Position numbers and translations under genes: made by a program. The notes beneath the pieces are model-generated. The model did not search any database. It was not told the DNA's origin and was given only the letters and a program-made list of their open reading frames with translations. DNA of 36,295 nucleotides from Deltaproteobacteria bacterium. Its GTDB lineage: Bacteria; Desulfobacterota; Binatia; HRBIN30; CADEER01. The DNA is taken from NCBI GenBank assembly GCA_029262455.1, contig JAJCZJ010000045.1:1-36295 (forward strand), read 5' to 3'. Positions 8,686-18,673 of the stretch are shown piece after piece; position 1 is the stretch's first letter, and the number at the start of each line of letters is the position of its first letter.

Positions 8686-11328
8686 CTATCTCACCGGTCT
8701 CTTGGCCGGTTTTTTGCCCGAAAGAAGGAACGCCGCCCGTCCCCAGTTGCAATGATCACAGTCCCTCCCATCGCCCGCATCCGTTGTCTCCAGGGTAATC
8801 TTTTTCTGCCCCAATACCGGTATCTCTACAGCCCTCGCAGACATCGTTGCGTCAACCACACCACTGCTCCAAAGGATTTCGCCCTTCCCACCCTTGACGA
8901 CGAACTCCACACTAGCCGACTCACAGCCGCGTATCTCGTCAGAAATTCCTACCACAGCCTGAAATTTGCGCGCTCCGCGCGGCACTACGAAGGTCATCTT
9001 CGTCCAGGCGTGGGTCCCGATCGCCTTCGGGTACGCATTCCCGTCCATGCGGACTTGCCCTCCTCCCCAGGTGGCATCCATGCGCGGCGGACGAAATCCG
9101 AACTCGACGTCAGTGGCTTTGAGATCGGACAAGTAGACCCGGCGCCCCTCGCTCAACACGATCGGAACTGGTGTCGGAGCAGGGGGGATCGGATCCAACG
9201 GCCGAACCTCTTCGTCGGGAACGCCCGTGAGCTTCGAACCGCCGTCAATTCGATAGTAGGGAAACCCCTTCGCGGTAGATTCGGCTACGCGCAACCCGTT
9301 CCTCTGCAACAGGCCAGCTGTATCCTTGAAGTTCGAACGAGGCCCCAACAACAGCGTGTTGCGGCGGGCTAGTTGGGTTGCTTGCCGAACCGCCAAGCGT
9401 TTCGGGCCTCCCTTGTCTTTGCGCAATCCGTTGACCATACCGTCCGGCATCTGCCCGCCAGCACTGATCCCCAACCGCTCGCCTTTGCCAAGCAAAGTGA
9501 GCTGCAGCCACGCCACCTCGCGATGATCTCGACCAAACCAATAAACCGTCCGCCCCGGCAGACCGGCAATCGTCTTGGCTAAGGCCTGAACCGCCGGTGA
9601 GATCGCGGCGTGAGGCCGGTAGCGAATCAGAACGTCCGAGTACAGCGAGGCTACGATCAGCGCGCCACCCAGGCCGCTCAATAGAACACGCGGAACCCCT
9701 AGGCGACTCGCTACGGTACCGATCTCACGGATCCCCAGACCTACCCAGATGGCAAAAGGAATCACCAGAAGAATACCGCGATGTGCATCGACCCGGTTGG
9801 TAAACAGGAGCACCACCATATACGAGAGCGCGAACAGCCAGGTCGCCGCGTAGCGCCAAGAACGCCCTCCAACCAATGCCCGCGCCAACCCGACCAGTGC
9901 CAAAATTCCGAGCGGCGCAAAATACAGCGCCATCGGCGGCGGGTCATAGCGCACGACCGCCCCGCGTGATCGCGGGATTCGCGTTGGTGATACGAAATTT
10001 TGTAACTCACGCAGAGTCTTCGCCACCAGCATTCTGACGAGCTCGATCCGCTGGGCGTCGTCCAGTTGTCCGGGCTTGAATTTGGCGGTCGTGCCAACCA
10101 GCGACGAGATCGACTGCGGGTTGCGCATCAGAGAGAAGACCTGCTCGCCCCTAGCGTGAACGAAGAAATGTTGCCGCTTGTGACTCGTCTCGAATTGCCA
10201 AACGCCGGCGCAGGCCGCGGCGATGAGGACACAGCCCACCAAATGAGACCATGACACCCGGCGCCGATCTGTCACCAACGAGTAAGGTATCAGTCCCAGC
10301 AAGAACAGCACCGCCAGCCTCGCCGGCGCATATTGTAGCGTTGCCAGATAGAGCGCAACGGCACAGGGAATCGCCCTCAACCAAGCCCACCTTCTCCGTT
10401 CGAGAAAGAACCAGGTCGCAAAAAACGCGACGACCACGGCGAGCAAGGTCCCAGCGATGGAACTTCCGTAACGCCCGTAGAACAAGACGGGGGTATTAAC
10501 GGCGAAACACAGGGTGGCTACACCCGCCACCGTCGCATCGAAGTAGCGCCGGACAAAGTAGTACAGCACCCAGAAAGTCATCAAAGTAGCGACAACCGAC
10601 GCTAGGCGCAGACTCCAGGGTGTCGTACCAAGATGGCGTAGCGCCGCCAATGCTGGAGGTCCGAAGTATAAGCTCGTGTCTCCCGCGCTGAGCACGCCGT
10701 TGTCCCAAAGAAACCGGTCGGCGGTGAATCGCCCGAGGCCAATGTCTTGCTCCATCGCTCCGGTCAGGCCGTGCTGCACGACCGGGCTTTCCCAGGCCAA
10801 CAGTGCCCCTGCGTAGTCGTTCAGGTCATCGAAGAGCAAGGTCGCCATCAGGATGAACCCAACCGCGAGGAACGCCAGCCAGAGTCGATTCTGCGATCCT
10901 CCGGGCGATCCCTGTGCCGCACCTCTGATCACGATCGGTGGCGGACCGACAGGCCAGAACGGATCCTCGATACTCGGCGCGTACGCCCTTTCCCCAACTT
11001 CAGCGGCCTCTGACACCGTCTCCACAGCCACTACGTCGACGGTCCGATCCGCCACCGCACCGCGGAGCCGGTAGTGAGCGACGAGCAAAATGGCCAACGC
11101 CAGACCCAGGGCAACGCGAACGCCACTCGCCTGACCATCCCAGACGACCAGCGACACGGCACCCAGGACTATATAGAGCAGAATCGGCAGAGACGTTCTG
11201 AGGTCACCCCGACCCCGCGCGGCTCCAAACGCAATTGCCGCTACAGCCCCAACGACCAGAATAGCGGACCCCAAGTCGCTCGGCGCCAAGTGTGTCGCCC
11301 ACCGCTGAATACTCTGTGCCGGAATCAT
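8686..11328 (-). CDS. GT39-like polytopic glycosyltransferase with C-terminal NPCBM-like domain
   Basis: This 880-residue protein has many predicted membrane helices over residues 15-590. One extracytoplasmic loop contains the MEQDIGLGRF segment, followed by LYFGPPALAALRHLG and a helix, as in GT39/ArnT-like proteins. The usual DE pair is not obvious; E and D are separated by one residue. After a linker rich in Pro, residues ~720-875 match the NPCBM (novel putative carbohydrate-binding module) fold: VYLSDLKATD, GGGQVRMDGNAYPKAIGTHA and a closing beta strand AAFLLSG. NPCBM domains normally decorate secreted glycosidases, so a fusion to a transferase is noteworthy. It is transcribed divergently from the gene at 11608 across a ~280-bp region that should contain both promoters. 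No Shine-Dalgarno is visible ahead of the ATG. Confidence 0.85.
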   Translation of the reverse strand: MIPAQSIQRWATHLAPSDLGSAILVVGAVAAIAFGAARGRGDLRTSLPILLYIVLGAVSLVVWDGQASGVRVALGLALAILLVAHYRLRGAVADRTVDVVAVETVSEAAEVGERAYAPSIEDPFWPVGPPPIVIRGAAQGSPGGSQNRLWLAFLAVGFILMATLLFDDLNDYAGALLAWESPVVQHGLTGAMEQDIGLGRFTADRFLWDNGVLSAGDTSLYFGPPALAALRHLGTTPWSLRLASVVATLMTFWVLYYFVRRYFDATVAGVATLCFAVNTPVLFYGRYGSSIAGTLLAVVVAFFATWFFLERRRWAWLRAIPCAVALYLATLQYAPARLAVLFLLGLIPYSLVTDRRRVSWSHLVGCVLIAAACAGVWQFETSHKRQHFFVHARGEQVFSLMRNPQSISSLVGTTAKFKPGQLDDAQRIELVRMLVAKTLRELQNFVSPTRIPRSRGAVVRYDPPPMALYFAPLGILALVGLARALVGGRSWRYAATWLFALSYMVVLLFTNRVDAHRGILLVIPFAIWVGLGIREIGTVASRLGVPRVLLSGLGGALIVASLYSDVLIRYRPHAAISPAVQALAKTIAGLPGRTVYWFGRDHREVAWLQLTLLGKGERLGISAGGQMPDGMVNGLRKDKGGPKRLAVRQATQLARRNTLLLGPRSNFKDTAGLLQRNGLRVAESTAKGFPYYRIDGGSKLTGVPDEEVRPLDPIPPAPTPVPIVLSEGRRVYLSDLKATDVEFGFRPPRMDATWGGGQVRMDGNAYPKAIGTHAWTKMTFVVPRGARKFQAVVGISDEIRGCESASVEFVVKGGKGEILWSSGVVDATMSARAVEIPVLGQKKITLETTDAGDGRDCDHCNWGRAAFLLSGKKPAKRPVR

Positions 11329-11607
11329 GAAATGCGCTGCGCCACCAAATACCGCCTAAACCACCACCTTTACCATGATTTAGCACCAAGGCACACGGTG
11401 ATCGCCGCAAGTTGAATCAGCTGCCCTGCATCCGTCCCAAGGGCGTCACACCAGAAATGGAGCGTGATCTTTGCCTCTGATTTCGAGCCTTGCTACACCC
11501 CACGACACCCCTAGTTCGCTTTCGCTCCATTGCTCACCTGACAGCTCGACCTGAATTCATGCCATCACCCTTTGGGCACCCAGCCGATCGAAGTAGGGAA
11601 GTCGACG

Positions 11608-14600
11608 ATGTATGATCGAGCAACCGCCCTGCGCGCTATCGGGCTTTCGATCGCCGCCTGCGTCGGAATCGTCGCGACATCGGGGAGCATCCCGACCGCA
11701 GCAGGCTTCCTTGCCGCCATCGCCCTCTTCCTCGCCGCCGAACGCGCCCAGACGAGCGCACCTGACGCACGACCGGTACCGAGCGGCTTGGCATGGTCCG
11801 GACTGACCAAAACCCTCGTAGGCATCGGCCTTCTGTCCAGTCTCGTTGCGAGCGCTGGGGTCGGACTCGGTCTGGGCCAAGCAGCACAGCACACTCCGTG
11901 GGCGATCGCTCTCCTCGCATTCGCAGCCGCGGCTTGCACGACCACCAGCGCGCCAGCGGCTCGCTTCGAGACGGTCGATTGGGTCGCAATCTCCGTACTC
12001 GGGGTGATCAGTGCGGCACTCTTTTTCGCCAAACTCACCGACACCCCGCCCATTGTCCACGGCGACGAGGTCGAGACCGCGATAGACGCTCTCCACCTAC
12101 TGGAAGATCCGCACCGAGGAATCTTCTCGACCGGGTGGTTCGCGCTACCGATCCTTCACTCCGCTCCCGCTGCACTCGGAATGCTTCTCTTTGGGGCCGA
12201 CCTCTTCGGCGTGCGGATGACCAGCGCTCTGATCGCGATGGCAACCGTCTTCCTCTTGTTCGCTTTGGTGCGCCGCCTACTCGGCACCGGCCCCGCTTTC
12301 TGCGCCGCACTCCTTCTCTCCAGCCAACGATTTTTCATCCACCTCGGGCGATCCGGCTATCACTACATCGACACACCCTTTCTCAGTGTCCTCATCCTCC
12401 TCCTCGCGGTGCGCTTGTGGCAGGACCGGCGGCCGAGCGCAGCGATTTGGAGTGGTATCGCCCTCGGCCTCGGCGTCCAAACCTACTATGCGTCACAGAT
12501 CGTACCGATACTCCTCGCTGCGACCACCGTCGGCGTCGCGATCGGCGCACCGAAGCGCGCCGATCGCATGCACTACCTGGCGCAGCTGGCAATCACTGCG
12601 ACTGTGGCAGTCGCGATCGCGGCGCCTCTCTTTGCACACTATTTCCAACACCCGGACGAGCTAACAGGGAGGTTGCAGGAGACCAGCTTCTTCGCCGCCG
12701 AGTCGCGCCGGCACCTCGCCTTCGGCTACGGCACCGATTCAATGCTGCGGCAGCTCTGGATCCAAGTCGCCCAAGCCGCCTCGCTCTTTCACCTGGTCGG
12801 CGACAACTCGGTCCAATACGGCTACAAGGCCGCCCTCCTGGATCCACTCAGCGGAATCTTTTTCATCGCCGGCATTGGCACCGTGCTGGCGTATCCGACT
12901 CGACTGGTTAACGTCATCGCCATCATCTGGATCACAATTCCGCTCCTACTCGGCTCAATACTCACCATCGACACACCCTTTTTCCCGCGCATCAGCGGAA
13001 TTCTACCGATCGTTGCACTGGTCATGGCGATCGGCGCCAGCCGCATCGCCGCAACCCTAGCGGCAATGGCCGTTGACGCTCGCCGAGAGCGATGGACACT
13101 CGCCTTGACCGCGCTGCTGCTGACGAGTGCCGTTGCCTACAACAGTCACAGCTACTTCAACCACTACGCGCCCAATCACCTTCACTCATCAACGCGCCAA
13201 ATGGCCGAATGGATCGTCGGCGAAGGTCGAGGGGTCAAAACCTACCTCCTCGACCCGCAACACTTCCGCACTCTCAACAACGGAACCATCAACTTTATCG
13301 CCGGTCAGTACGCGCGCGAAGACGTCAGAGACATCGAGGCCTTCTTCGAAAACGAAAACGTATCGCCGCGCCGCAGCCGTTTTATCGTAACGCCAGGCGG
13401 AGAAGATATCGTTGCGCGGCTCCAGACACGCTTCGCCGACTTGCAAAGCGAGCCTGTGCGCGACGGCCATGATCGGGTGATCTTCTACGGTCTTCGTCCC
13501 GCCCAGGCTTCCGCCACCACAGCGACGCCGCGAAAGGCCTACGCGAGAATCGACCGGGCCATCCCTTGGCTTGCGCTGATCGGGCTCATCGGCCTACTCG
13601 CCGCGGCGGCGGCAGGGCGCCAACGGGCGCGGTCGCCGCGCCTCCCGGCGCCTTCGTTTCCCCAACCAGCCACGGGTAGCCCAGCAGGCCCTGCGGTCGA
13701 AGATGCAGCACTGCCGCGCTGGATCGTCGGCCTCGCACTACTCGCAATCCTCGTACTCGCGAGCTGGCTGCGGATCACTCGCCTCGAAGAACTGCCGGCG
13801 GGATTCTATTGCGACGAGGCTGGCAATGCCTACAACGCTGCATCAATTCTCGAGACCGGCCGAGATGAAACCGGTGCATTCCTGCCGCTGTATGTCTGGT
13901 CATTCGACACCAGCTACAAGAATCCGCTCTTCATCTATGCATCCACCATTCCGATCGCGATCTTTGGACCGACTCCGTTTGCCGCACGCTTGACGTCCGC
14001 TCTGTTCGGCATCGCAGCCGTCGCCGGTCTCTTCCTACTCGGGCGCGCCATGGTGAGCACGACCGTCGGATTGTTCGCGGCGCTCTTCCTGGCGGTCCTT
14101 CCCTGGCATGTCCACTTTAGCCGTATCGCGTTCGAACTGATCACCTTCCCAACGCTCTTCATCTACGCCGCACTCGCGCTCGTGCTGTTCACCAAGGGCC
14201 GCCGCAGCCTCTCCATCGCCGCATTCCTCCTTGGCCTATCGCTCTACACCTACGTACCCGCAAAGATGTTTGTCCCGTTGTTCGCCGGCCTCTTCGCCAT
14301 CGGTTTTCGCGATCAGCTCTGGGCACGCCGCCAAGAAACAATCGCAGCCGCAATGATGCTCGCAATCACCGTCGCACCGGTCGTGGTTTTCGACCTGACC
14401 AACGACAGATCGAGCCGATATTTTCGCGACACGACCTTCTTAACGCCCGACATCTCGGTCCTCGATGCGGCTCAACAGCTTGCAGAGAACTACGCGCATT
14501 TCTTTTCGCCGATCTTTCTATTCGAGCGCGGTGACCGCATCGTACGTCACGCCGTACTCGACCACGGCGAGCTCTACACCGTGCTGGCGCCCCTGCTCCT

Positions 14601-15777
14601 CCTCGGCTTGGTCGCCCTGATCCGATCGCGGTCGAGAACAACCGCACTGGTTCTCGTTTGGCTCGCACTCTACCCGCTGGCAGCTTCCTTTATTCGGCGC
14701 GAGATCCCTAGCGCGTCGCGCGGCATCATTGGCGCGCCCGCGTTTTGTTTGCTCGCCGCCCTGGGCGCGGATTGGGTGTGGCGAGCATGCCGCCGCGTCG
14801 CAACAGAAAAGATTAGCGTCGGCACGCTAAGGACAGTGGCGCTGGGATCTCTCCTCATCATGCTCGGCTCCGAAGCGGCGCGCTACTGGACTCTCTATTC
14901 GGAAGACTATGCCGCCTACGCGGCGAAGTACTTCGTCGGATTCCAGTACGGTCACGAACAAGCCGTCGACTACCTACTCGACCACTACGACGAATACGAC
15001 CGCGTCCTACTCACGACAACCTGGAGCAATCAGCCGGAGATATTCTTGCGATTCTTCGCCGGCCTCAAGCAACCGCCACAGTCGTCGGCGCCGCCTTTCG
15101 AGATGCCACCCAAGATGAACCGCGGCACTCCGGAAGAGCTACACCTTTACGATCCCGACGAGCGCCTGCTCTTCGCGGTCGTGCCGCGAGATCTGCTCTA
15201 CTTCGCTGACTACGACATCGTTGCTAAGGTCACTGCGCCCGACGGAAGCCCCGCGTTCGTACTGACCGAGGTCCACGAACCAAAGGACTTCGCCGCGGTG
15301 TGGATCATGGCCGGTCCATACCCGCCGCACGAGACGCCACCGTTGCCCGACTTCGACCCCGCCCGCCCACCTCAAAAGGCCCCCGGGGGCAGGGACTGGC
15401 AACGCTACCAATTGCGCAAGGCACCCGTGTATCTCGATCGGCTGTACGGCGAAGAGACCGACAACGCGTGTGCATGGGCCATCAACTTCGCCTACAGCCC
15501 AAAAAGTCAGCAGGTCTCGGTTTTCGCCGGATTCGACGATGAAGGAGAGATTTGGGTGAACGGCTCGAGGATACCGCTGATTGGCACCGAGAATGCCTTC
15601 AACACCTGGATCGACACCCAGCATGCCACCATCAACCTGAACGAGGGCCGCAACAGAATAGCGGTCAAAACCTGCGATCTTTCAGGGGCCTGGCGCTTTT
15701 ACTTCCGCCTAGCGGGAGCAGACGGCCTCAAAGTGCCCGGACTCGACTGGGAATATGTCTTCGAGGAAGGCCTTTGA
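11608..15777 (+). CDS. Double-core GT39-like glycosyltransferase fusion with C-terminal beta-sandwich
   Basis: This 1389-residue protein contains two complete GT39-like cores in tandem. Core 1 has the catalytic-type acidic pair D153-E154 in HGDEVETAIDA. Core 2 has D736-E737 in YCDEAGNAYNA. Each is followed by a polytopic membrane region and a soluble segment. Residues ~660-700 are a Pro/Arg linker between the cores. The C-terminal ~150 residues form a beta-rich domain with EIWVNGSRIPL, similar to the domain ending the gene at 1-1827. Core 2 is also the paralogue of that gene, so the fusion probably joined an independent core 1 to a copy of it. I chose ATG 11608 because AGGGAA lies seven bases upstream; an in-frame TTG at 11572 has no such site. 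The gene faces away from 8686-11328 and precedes the Agl23-like gene on the same strand. Confidence 0.87.
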   Translation: MYDRATALRAIGLSIAACVGIVATSGSIPTAAGFLAAIALFLAAERAQTSAPDARPVPSGLAWSGLTKTLVGIGLLSSLVASAGVGLGLGQAAQHTPWAIALLAFAAAACTTTSAPAARFETVDWVAISVLGVISAALFFAKLTDTPPIVHGDEVETAIDALHLLEDPHRGIFSTGWFALPILHSAPAALGMLLFGADLFGVRMTSALIAMATVFLLFALVRRLLGTGPAFCAALLLSSQRFFIHLGRSGYHYIDTPFLSVLILLLAVRLWQDRRPSAAIWSGIALGLGVQTYYASQIVPILLAATTVGVAIGAPKRADRMHYLAQLAITATVAVAIAAPLFAHYFQHPDELTGRLQETSFFAAESRRHLAFGYGTDSMLRQLWIQVAQAASLFHLVGDNSVQYGYKAALLDPLSGIFFIAGIGTVLAYPTRLVNVIAIIWITIPLLLGSILTIDTPFFPRISGILPIVALVMAIGASRIAATLAAMAVDARRERWTLALTALLLTSAVAYNSHSYFNHYAPNHLHSSTRQMAEWIVGEGRGVKTYLLDPQHFRTLNNGTINFIAGQYAREDVRDIEAFFENENVSPRRSRFIVTPGGEDIVARLQTRFADLQSEPVRDGHDRVIFYGLRPAQASATTATPRKAYARIDRAIPWLALIGLIGLLAAAAAGRQRARSPRLPAPSFPQPATGSPAGPAVEDAALPRWIVGLALLAILVLASWLRITRLEELPAGFYCDEAGNAYNAASILETGRDETGAFLPLYVWSFDTSYKNPLFIYASTIPIAIFGPTPFAARLTSALFGIAAVAGLFLLGRAMVSTTVGLFAALFLAVLPWHVHFSRIAFELITFPTLFIYAALALVLFTKGRRSLSIAAFLLGLSLYTYVPAKMFVPLFAGLFAIGFRDQLWARRQETIAAAMMLAITVAPVVVFDLTNDRSSRYFRDTTFLTPDISVLDAAQQLAENYAHFFSPIFLFERGDRIVRHAVLDHGELYTVLAPLLLLGLVALIRSRSRTTALVLVWLALYPLAASFIRREIPSASRGIIGAPAFCLLAALGADWVWRACRRVATEKISVGTLRTVALGSLLIMLGSEAARYWTLYSEDYAAYAAKYFVGFQYGHEQAVDYLLDHYDEYDRVLLTTTWSNQPEIFLRFFAGLKQPPQSSAPPFEMPPKMNRGTPEELHLYDPDERLLFAVVPRDLLYFADYDIVAKVTAPDGSPAFVLTEVHEPKDFAAVWIMAGPYPPHETPPLPDFDPARPPQKAPGGRDWQRYQLRKAPVYLDRLYGEETDNACAWAINFAYSPKSQQVSVFAGFDDEGEIWVNGSRIPLIGTENAFNTWIDTQHATINLNEGRNRIAVKTCDLSGAWRFYFRLAGADGLKVPGLDWEYVFEEGL

Positions 15778-15852
15778 GCGGCCAGTCCTTTGAACGAGTG
15801 AGGCAGGAGAAAATATGGGTTTGGCCCGTCTACGTATAGAGAGACCCATCCG

Positions 15853-15881
15853 CAGCCCGGCCTATTTGTTCAAACGGGCTG
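15853..15881 (+). terminator. Weak hairpin after the double GT39 gene
   Basis: A 7-bp stem (CAGCCCG with CGGGCTG, 15-base loop) lies about 75 bp after the stop at 15777. It has no clear T-tract, so termination here is tentative. Confidence 0.25.
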
Positions 15882-16057
15882 ATCAAGTCCCCAGCTCGGC
15901 CTCCAGCAGATCGGGCATCCAACCGCCGCGGGGTTCAACGTTGCCTCCGAACATTGACAGGGAATAGGGGCGCCGATAGGTATTTCGGGATTTGGCGCGA
16001 GTTTCCGCGCCAGTACAAACTCGCGGTTACCAACGCCGCGTCCCAGGCAGGTTCATA

Positions 16058-18667
16058 ATGGCGGATAAGACAGAAGCGACCCCTAAAACCGAAGCAGCAA
16101 TCGAAAAGCCGGCACCGGTCCAGACTGGGCCCTCTGCGCTAGATCGAGAGTGGATCGGCGGCCTGAGCGTCGAAAAGTGGATTTTTCTGGCACTCTTCGC
16201 AATCGGGATCTTTCTTCGGCTGTACGATCTCGGCATCCGTCCGTACCACCACGACGAATCGATCCATGCGGTGTTCTCATGGAAGATCCTGAAAGAGGGT
16301 TTGACGAGCTACGCCTACGATCCGGTCTATCACGGACCGGTTCTATATTTCTCGTCGGCGCTAGTCATGCTCATCTTCGGTGACAACGATTTCACCGGCC
16401 GTCTGAGTGCCGTGCTCTTCGGATTCGGCCTCATGGCATTGGCGTGGCCAATGCGACGCTACCTCGGCAGATGGGGCGCCATTTGTTTTCTCGCGCTCAT
16501 GGTCTTCTCGCCATCGTGGACGTACTTCACGCGCTTCATTCGGCACGACATCTACCTGGCTGCGCTCAACATGGCGGCGGTTTACTTTGCGTTCCAGTTC
16601 GGAGCAACCCGCAAGGCAACAAAACTCTATCTCAGTGCCGCCTTCATATCGCTCGCCTTTTGCAACAAAGAGGACATGTACCTCACTGGTCCAATCTTTC
16701 TCATCGCGCTGCTGGGAATGATGCTCTGGCCAGTGATCTGGCGCGAAGAGAAGTTCGGCGAGGTTTTCGCGGAGACAAGAGATTTCCTCAAGGCTAGCGC
16801 GGTGCCGATCATCACGTCGCTGGTGATCTTTTGTACTATCTGGGTCGTCTTCTACACATCGTTTGGCTACCACCCAGAAGAGTGGTTGGCCGTCGACCAG
16901 GCCATCGAGTACTGGTACGGGCAGCAGAAGGTAAAGCGCATCGGCGGCCCCTGGCACTACTACCTGCCAGAGCTAATCCTGTACGAACCTCTTATTTTCA
17001 TCACTGCTCTAGCGGCGATCGTCCTCGCTGTGATTCAGCGACCGGTACCGGACCGCTTCACACGCTTCGTAGTCCTGTGGTCGATCGGAACCCTCGCCAT
17101 TTACGCATGGGCCCAGGAAAAGGTTCCTTGGCTGCTGATCCCGCAGCTCCTGCCGATCACCGTCTTGGCCGGCCGCTATTTCGGCCGAGTCATCGAGCGC
17201 GGCGGTCTCAAGAAGCCACAAGTGGCTCTACCTCTCGGCTTGGTGAGCGTCCTAACCGTGTGGTCCCTCATCGCCGCCAACTTCCTCTACGACGCGCCGC
17301 GCACCGATCAACCGAAGGACAAGCGTCGCGAGACGATGTTGTCCTACGTGCAGTCCACCTACGACGTCACCGAGAACATCATGAAGCGGATCGAGGGCGT
17401 CGCCGCGGAGATCGGAACCGGTACAAAAACTCGCCTGGCGATCTCGGGCGACGCCACGTGGCCGTTCAGTTGGTACGTCCGGCACTATCCCGTCAACTGG
17501 TCAGCCAACTTACGCAAGATCGACCAACCCGTACTCATCGTCGACAAGAAGCTCGCTAAGACGCACGACGAGGCGCTGCTTGGGGAGTACGAGAAGATCC
17601 CATTTCAGGTGCGCGGGTGGTGGGAACCCCCCATGCAACTGCCGACCAAGCCGACTTTCAGACAGCTCTTCGATTGGTTGATCTACCGCCACGCTTGGAG
17701 CCCCCTCGGCTCGAGCGATGCGATTCTCTATCTGCGAAAGAACGTCGAACCCGGAAAGACCACCTACGCAGCACTCGAGGTCAATCCGCCGCCGCCCGCT
17801 CGCGGATATCCAAAGCCGCCGCAGGCGATGGAGGTTCTCGCCTCCTGGGGCAGCGAGGGAACGGGAAACGAGCAGTTCAAAGAGCCGCGTGCTCTCGCTA
17901 TCGACAAACAGGGCAATATTCTGGTCGTCGACAAAGGCAACCACCGCATTCAAAAGCTCAGCCCCGACGGCAAGTTCATCAAACACTGGGGCGGACAGGG
18001 TTCGGAACCGGGTCAGTTCAAGGACCCACATGGTATCGCGGTCGGACCAGATGGGGCGGTCTATGTGGCTGACACATGGAACCACCGCGTGCAGAAATTC
18101 GATGCGAATGGCACGTTCCTCCGAGAGTGGCCCGCCACCGGTCAGAGTTTTTGGGGCCCGCGCGCCATCGCCGTCTCGCCCAGCGGCCGGGTTTACGTTT
18201 CCGATACCGGCAACAAGCGTGTCGTATACTTCTCCGACGAAGGAATTCAAATCGACTCCTGGGGCGGAGACGGCTCGGGCCCAGGACAGCTCATCGAGCC
18301 GGTGGGCATCGCCGTCATGTCATCCGGAATGGTCGTAGTCGCAGATACCGGCAATCGCCGTCTGCAGTTCTTCGACGGCGACGGGGGTTTCCAAAGTGAG
18401 CTCAAAGTCTTCGGATGGGAAGAGTTCTACTCAGAGCCGTACATCGCCGTGATCGACAACGCGATCTACGTCACCGATTCGCACAACCACCGCTTCGCCC
18501 GTTACCGTGACGGCGAGCTCGAGGGATCGTGGGGGACAACCCAGTTCTTCAATCGGCCGATCGGCATCGCCGTGGCGCCGAGTGGACAAGTCTACGTCGC
18601 CGACACGTTCAACCACTCGGTCAAGAAGCTGCAATTCGACCAGCCCGCTGAACAAGTAGAGCAGTAG
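16058..18667 (+). CDS. Agl23-like (TIGR03663-type) GT39 family membrane protein fused to NHL beta-propeller
   Basis: The 869-residue protein begins with a cytoplasmic tail. Its first membrane helix (about 41-56) leads into an extracytoplasmic loop with YHHDESIHAVF (D66-E67), then VYHGPVLYF and many further helices to about residue 430. This matches the family named flippase activity-associated protein Agl23, a GT39-related group. Residues ~600-869 form six NHL repeats, each with a pattern like GIAV..DG.VYVADT.NHRVQKF, enough for a complete six-bladed propeller outside the membrane. NHL propellers usually bind proteins, peptides or glycans; the ligand here is unknown. I prefer ATG 16058, preceded by AGGCAGG, over an in-frame TTG at 15992 that would add an Arg-rich leader. 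A strong hairpin follows the stop at once. Confidence 0.88.
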   Translation: MADKTEATPKTEAAIEKPAPVQTGPSALDREWIGGLSVEKWIFLALFAIGIFLRLYDLGIRPYHHDESIHAVFSWKILKEGLTSYAYDPVYHGPVLYFSSALVMLIFGDNDFTGRLSAVLFGFGLMALAWPMRRYLGRWGAICFLALMVFSPSWTYFTRFIRHDIYLAALNMAAVYFAFQFGATRKATKLYLSAAFISLAFCNKEDMYLTGPIFLIALLGMMLWPVIWREEKFGEVFAETRDFLKASAVPIITSLVIFCTIWVVFYTSFGYHPEEWLAVDQAIEYWYGQQKVKRIGGPWHYYLPELILYEPLIFITALAAIVLAVIQRPVPDRFTRFVVLWSIGTLAIYAWAQEKVPWLLIPQLLPITVLAGRYFGRVIERGGLKKPQVALPLGLVSVLTVWSLIAANFLYDAPRTDQPKDKRRETMLSYVQSTYDVTENIMKRIEGVAAEIGTGTKTRLAISGDATWPFSWYVRHYPVNWSANLRKIDQPVLIVDKKLAKTHDEALLGEYEKIPFQVRGWWEPPMQLPTKPTFRQLFDWLIYRHAWSPLGSSDAILYLRKNVEPGKTTYAALEVNPPPPARGYPKPPQAMEVLASWGSEGTGNEQFKEPRALAIDKQGNILVVDKGNHRIQKLSPDGKFIKHWGGQGSEPGQFKDPHGIAVGPDGAVYVADTWNHRVQKFDANGTFLREWPATGQSFWGPRAIAVSPSGRVYVSDTGNKRVVYFSDEGIQIDSWGGDGSGPGQLIEPVGIAVMSSGMVVVADTGNRRLQFFDGDGGFQSELKVFGWEEFYSEPYIAVIDNAIYVTDSHNHRFARYRDGELEGSWGTTQFFNRPIGIAVAPSGQVYVADTFNHSVKKLQFDQPAEQVEQ

Positions 18668-18673
18668 CCAAGA

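Noticed and set aside
8251-9372. 373-codon plus-strand frame antisense to the methyltransferase and NPCBM region
   Set aside because: It crosses two well-supported minus-strand genes and has shadow-type composition.
11329-11607. Small RNA or gene in the divergent gap between two GT39-like genes
   Set aside because: No frame, hairpin or promoter pair stands out; it most likely holds the two divergent promoters.
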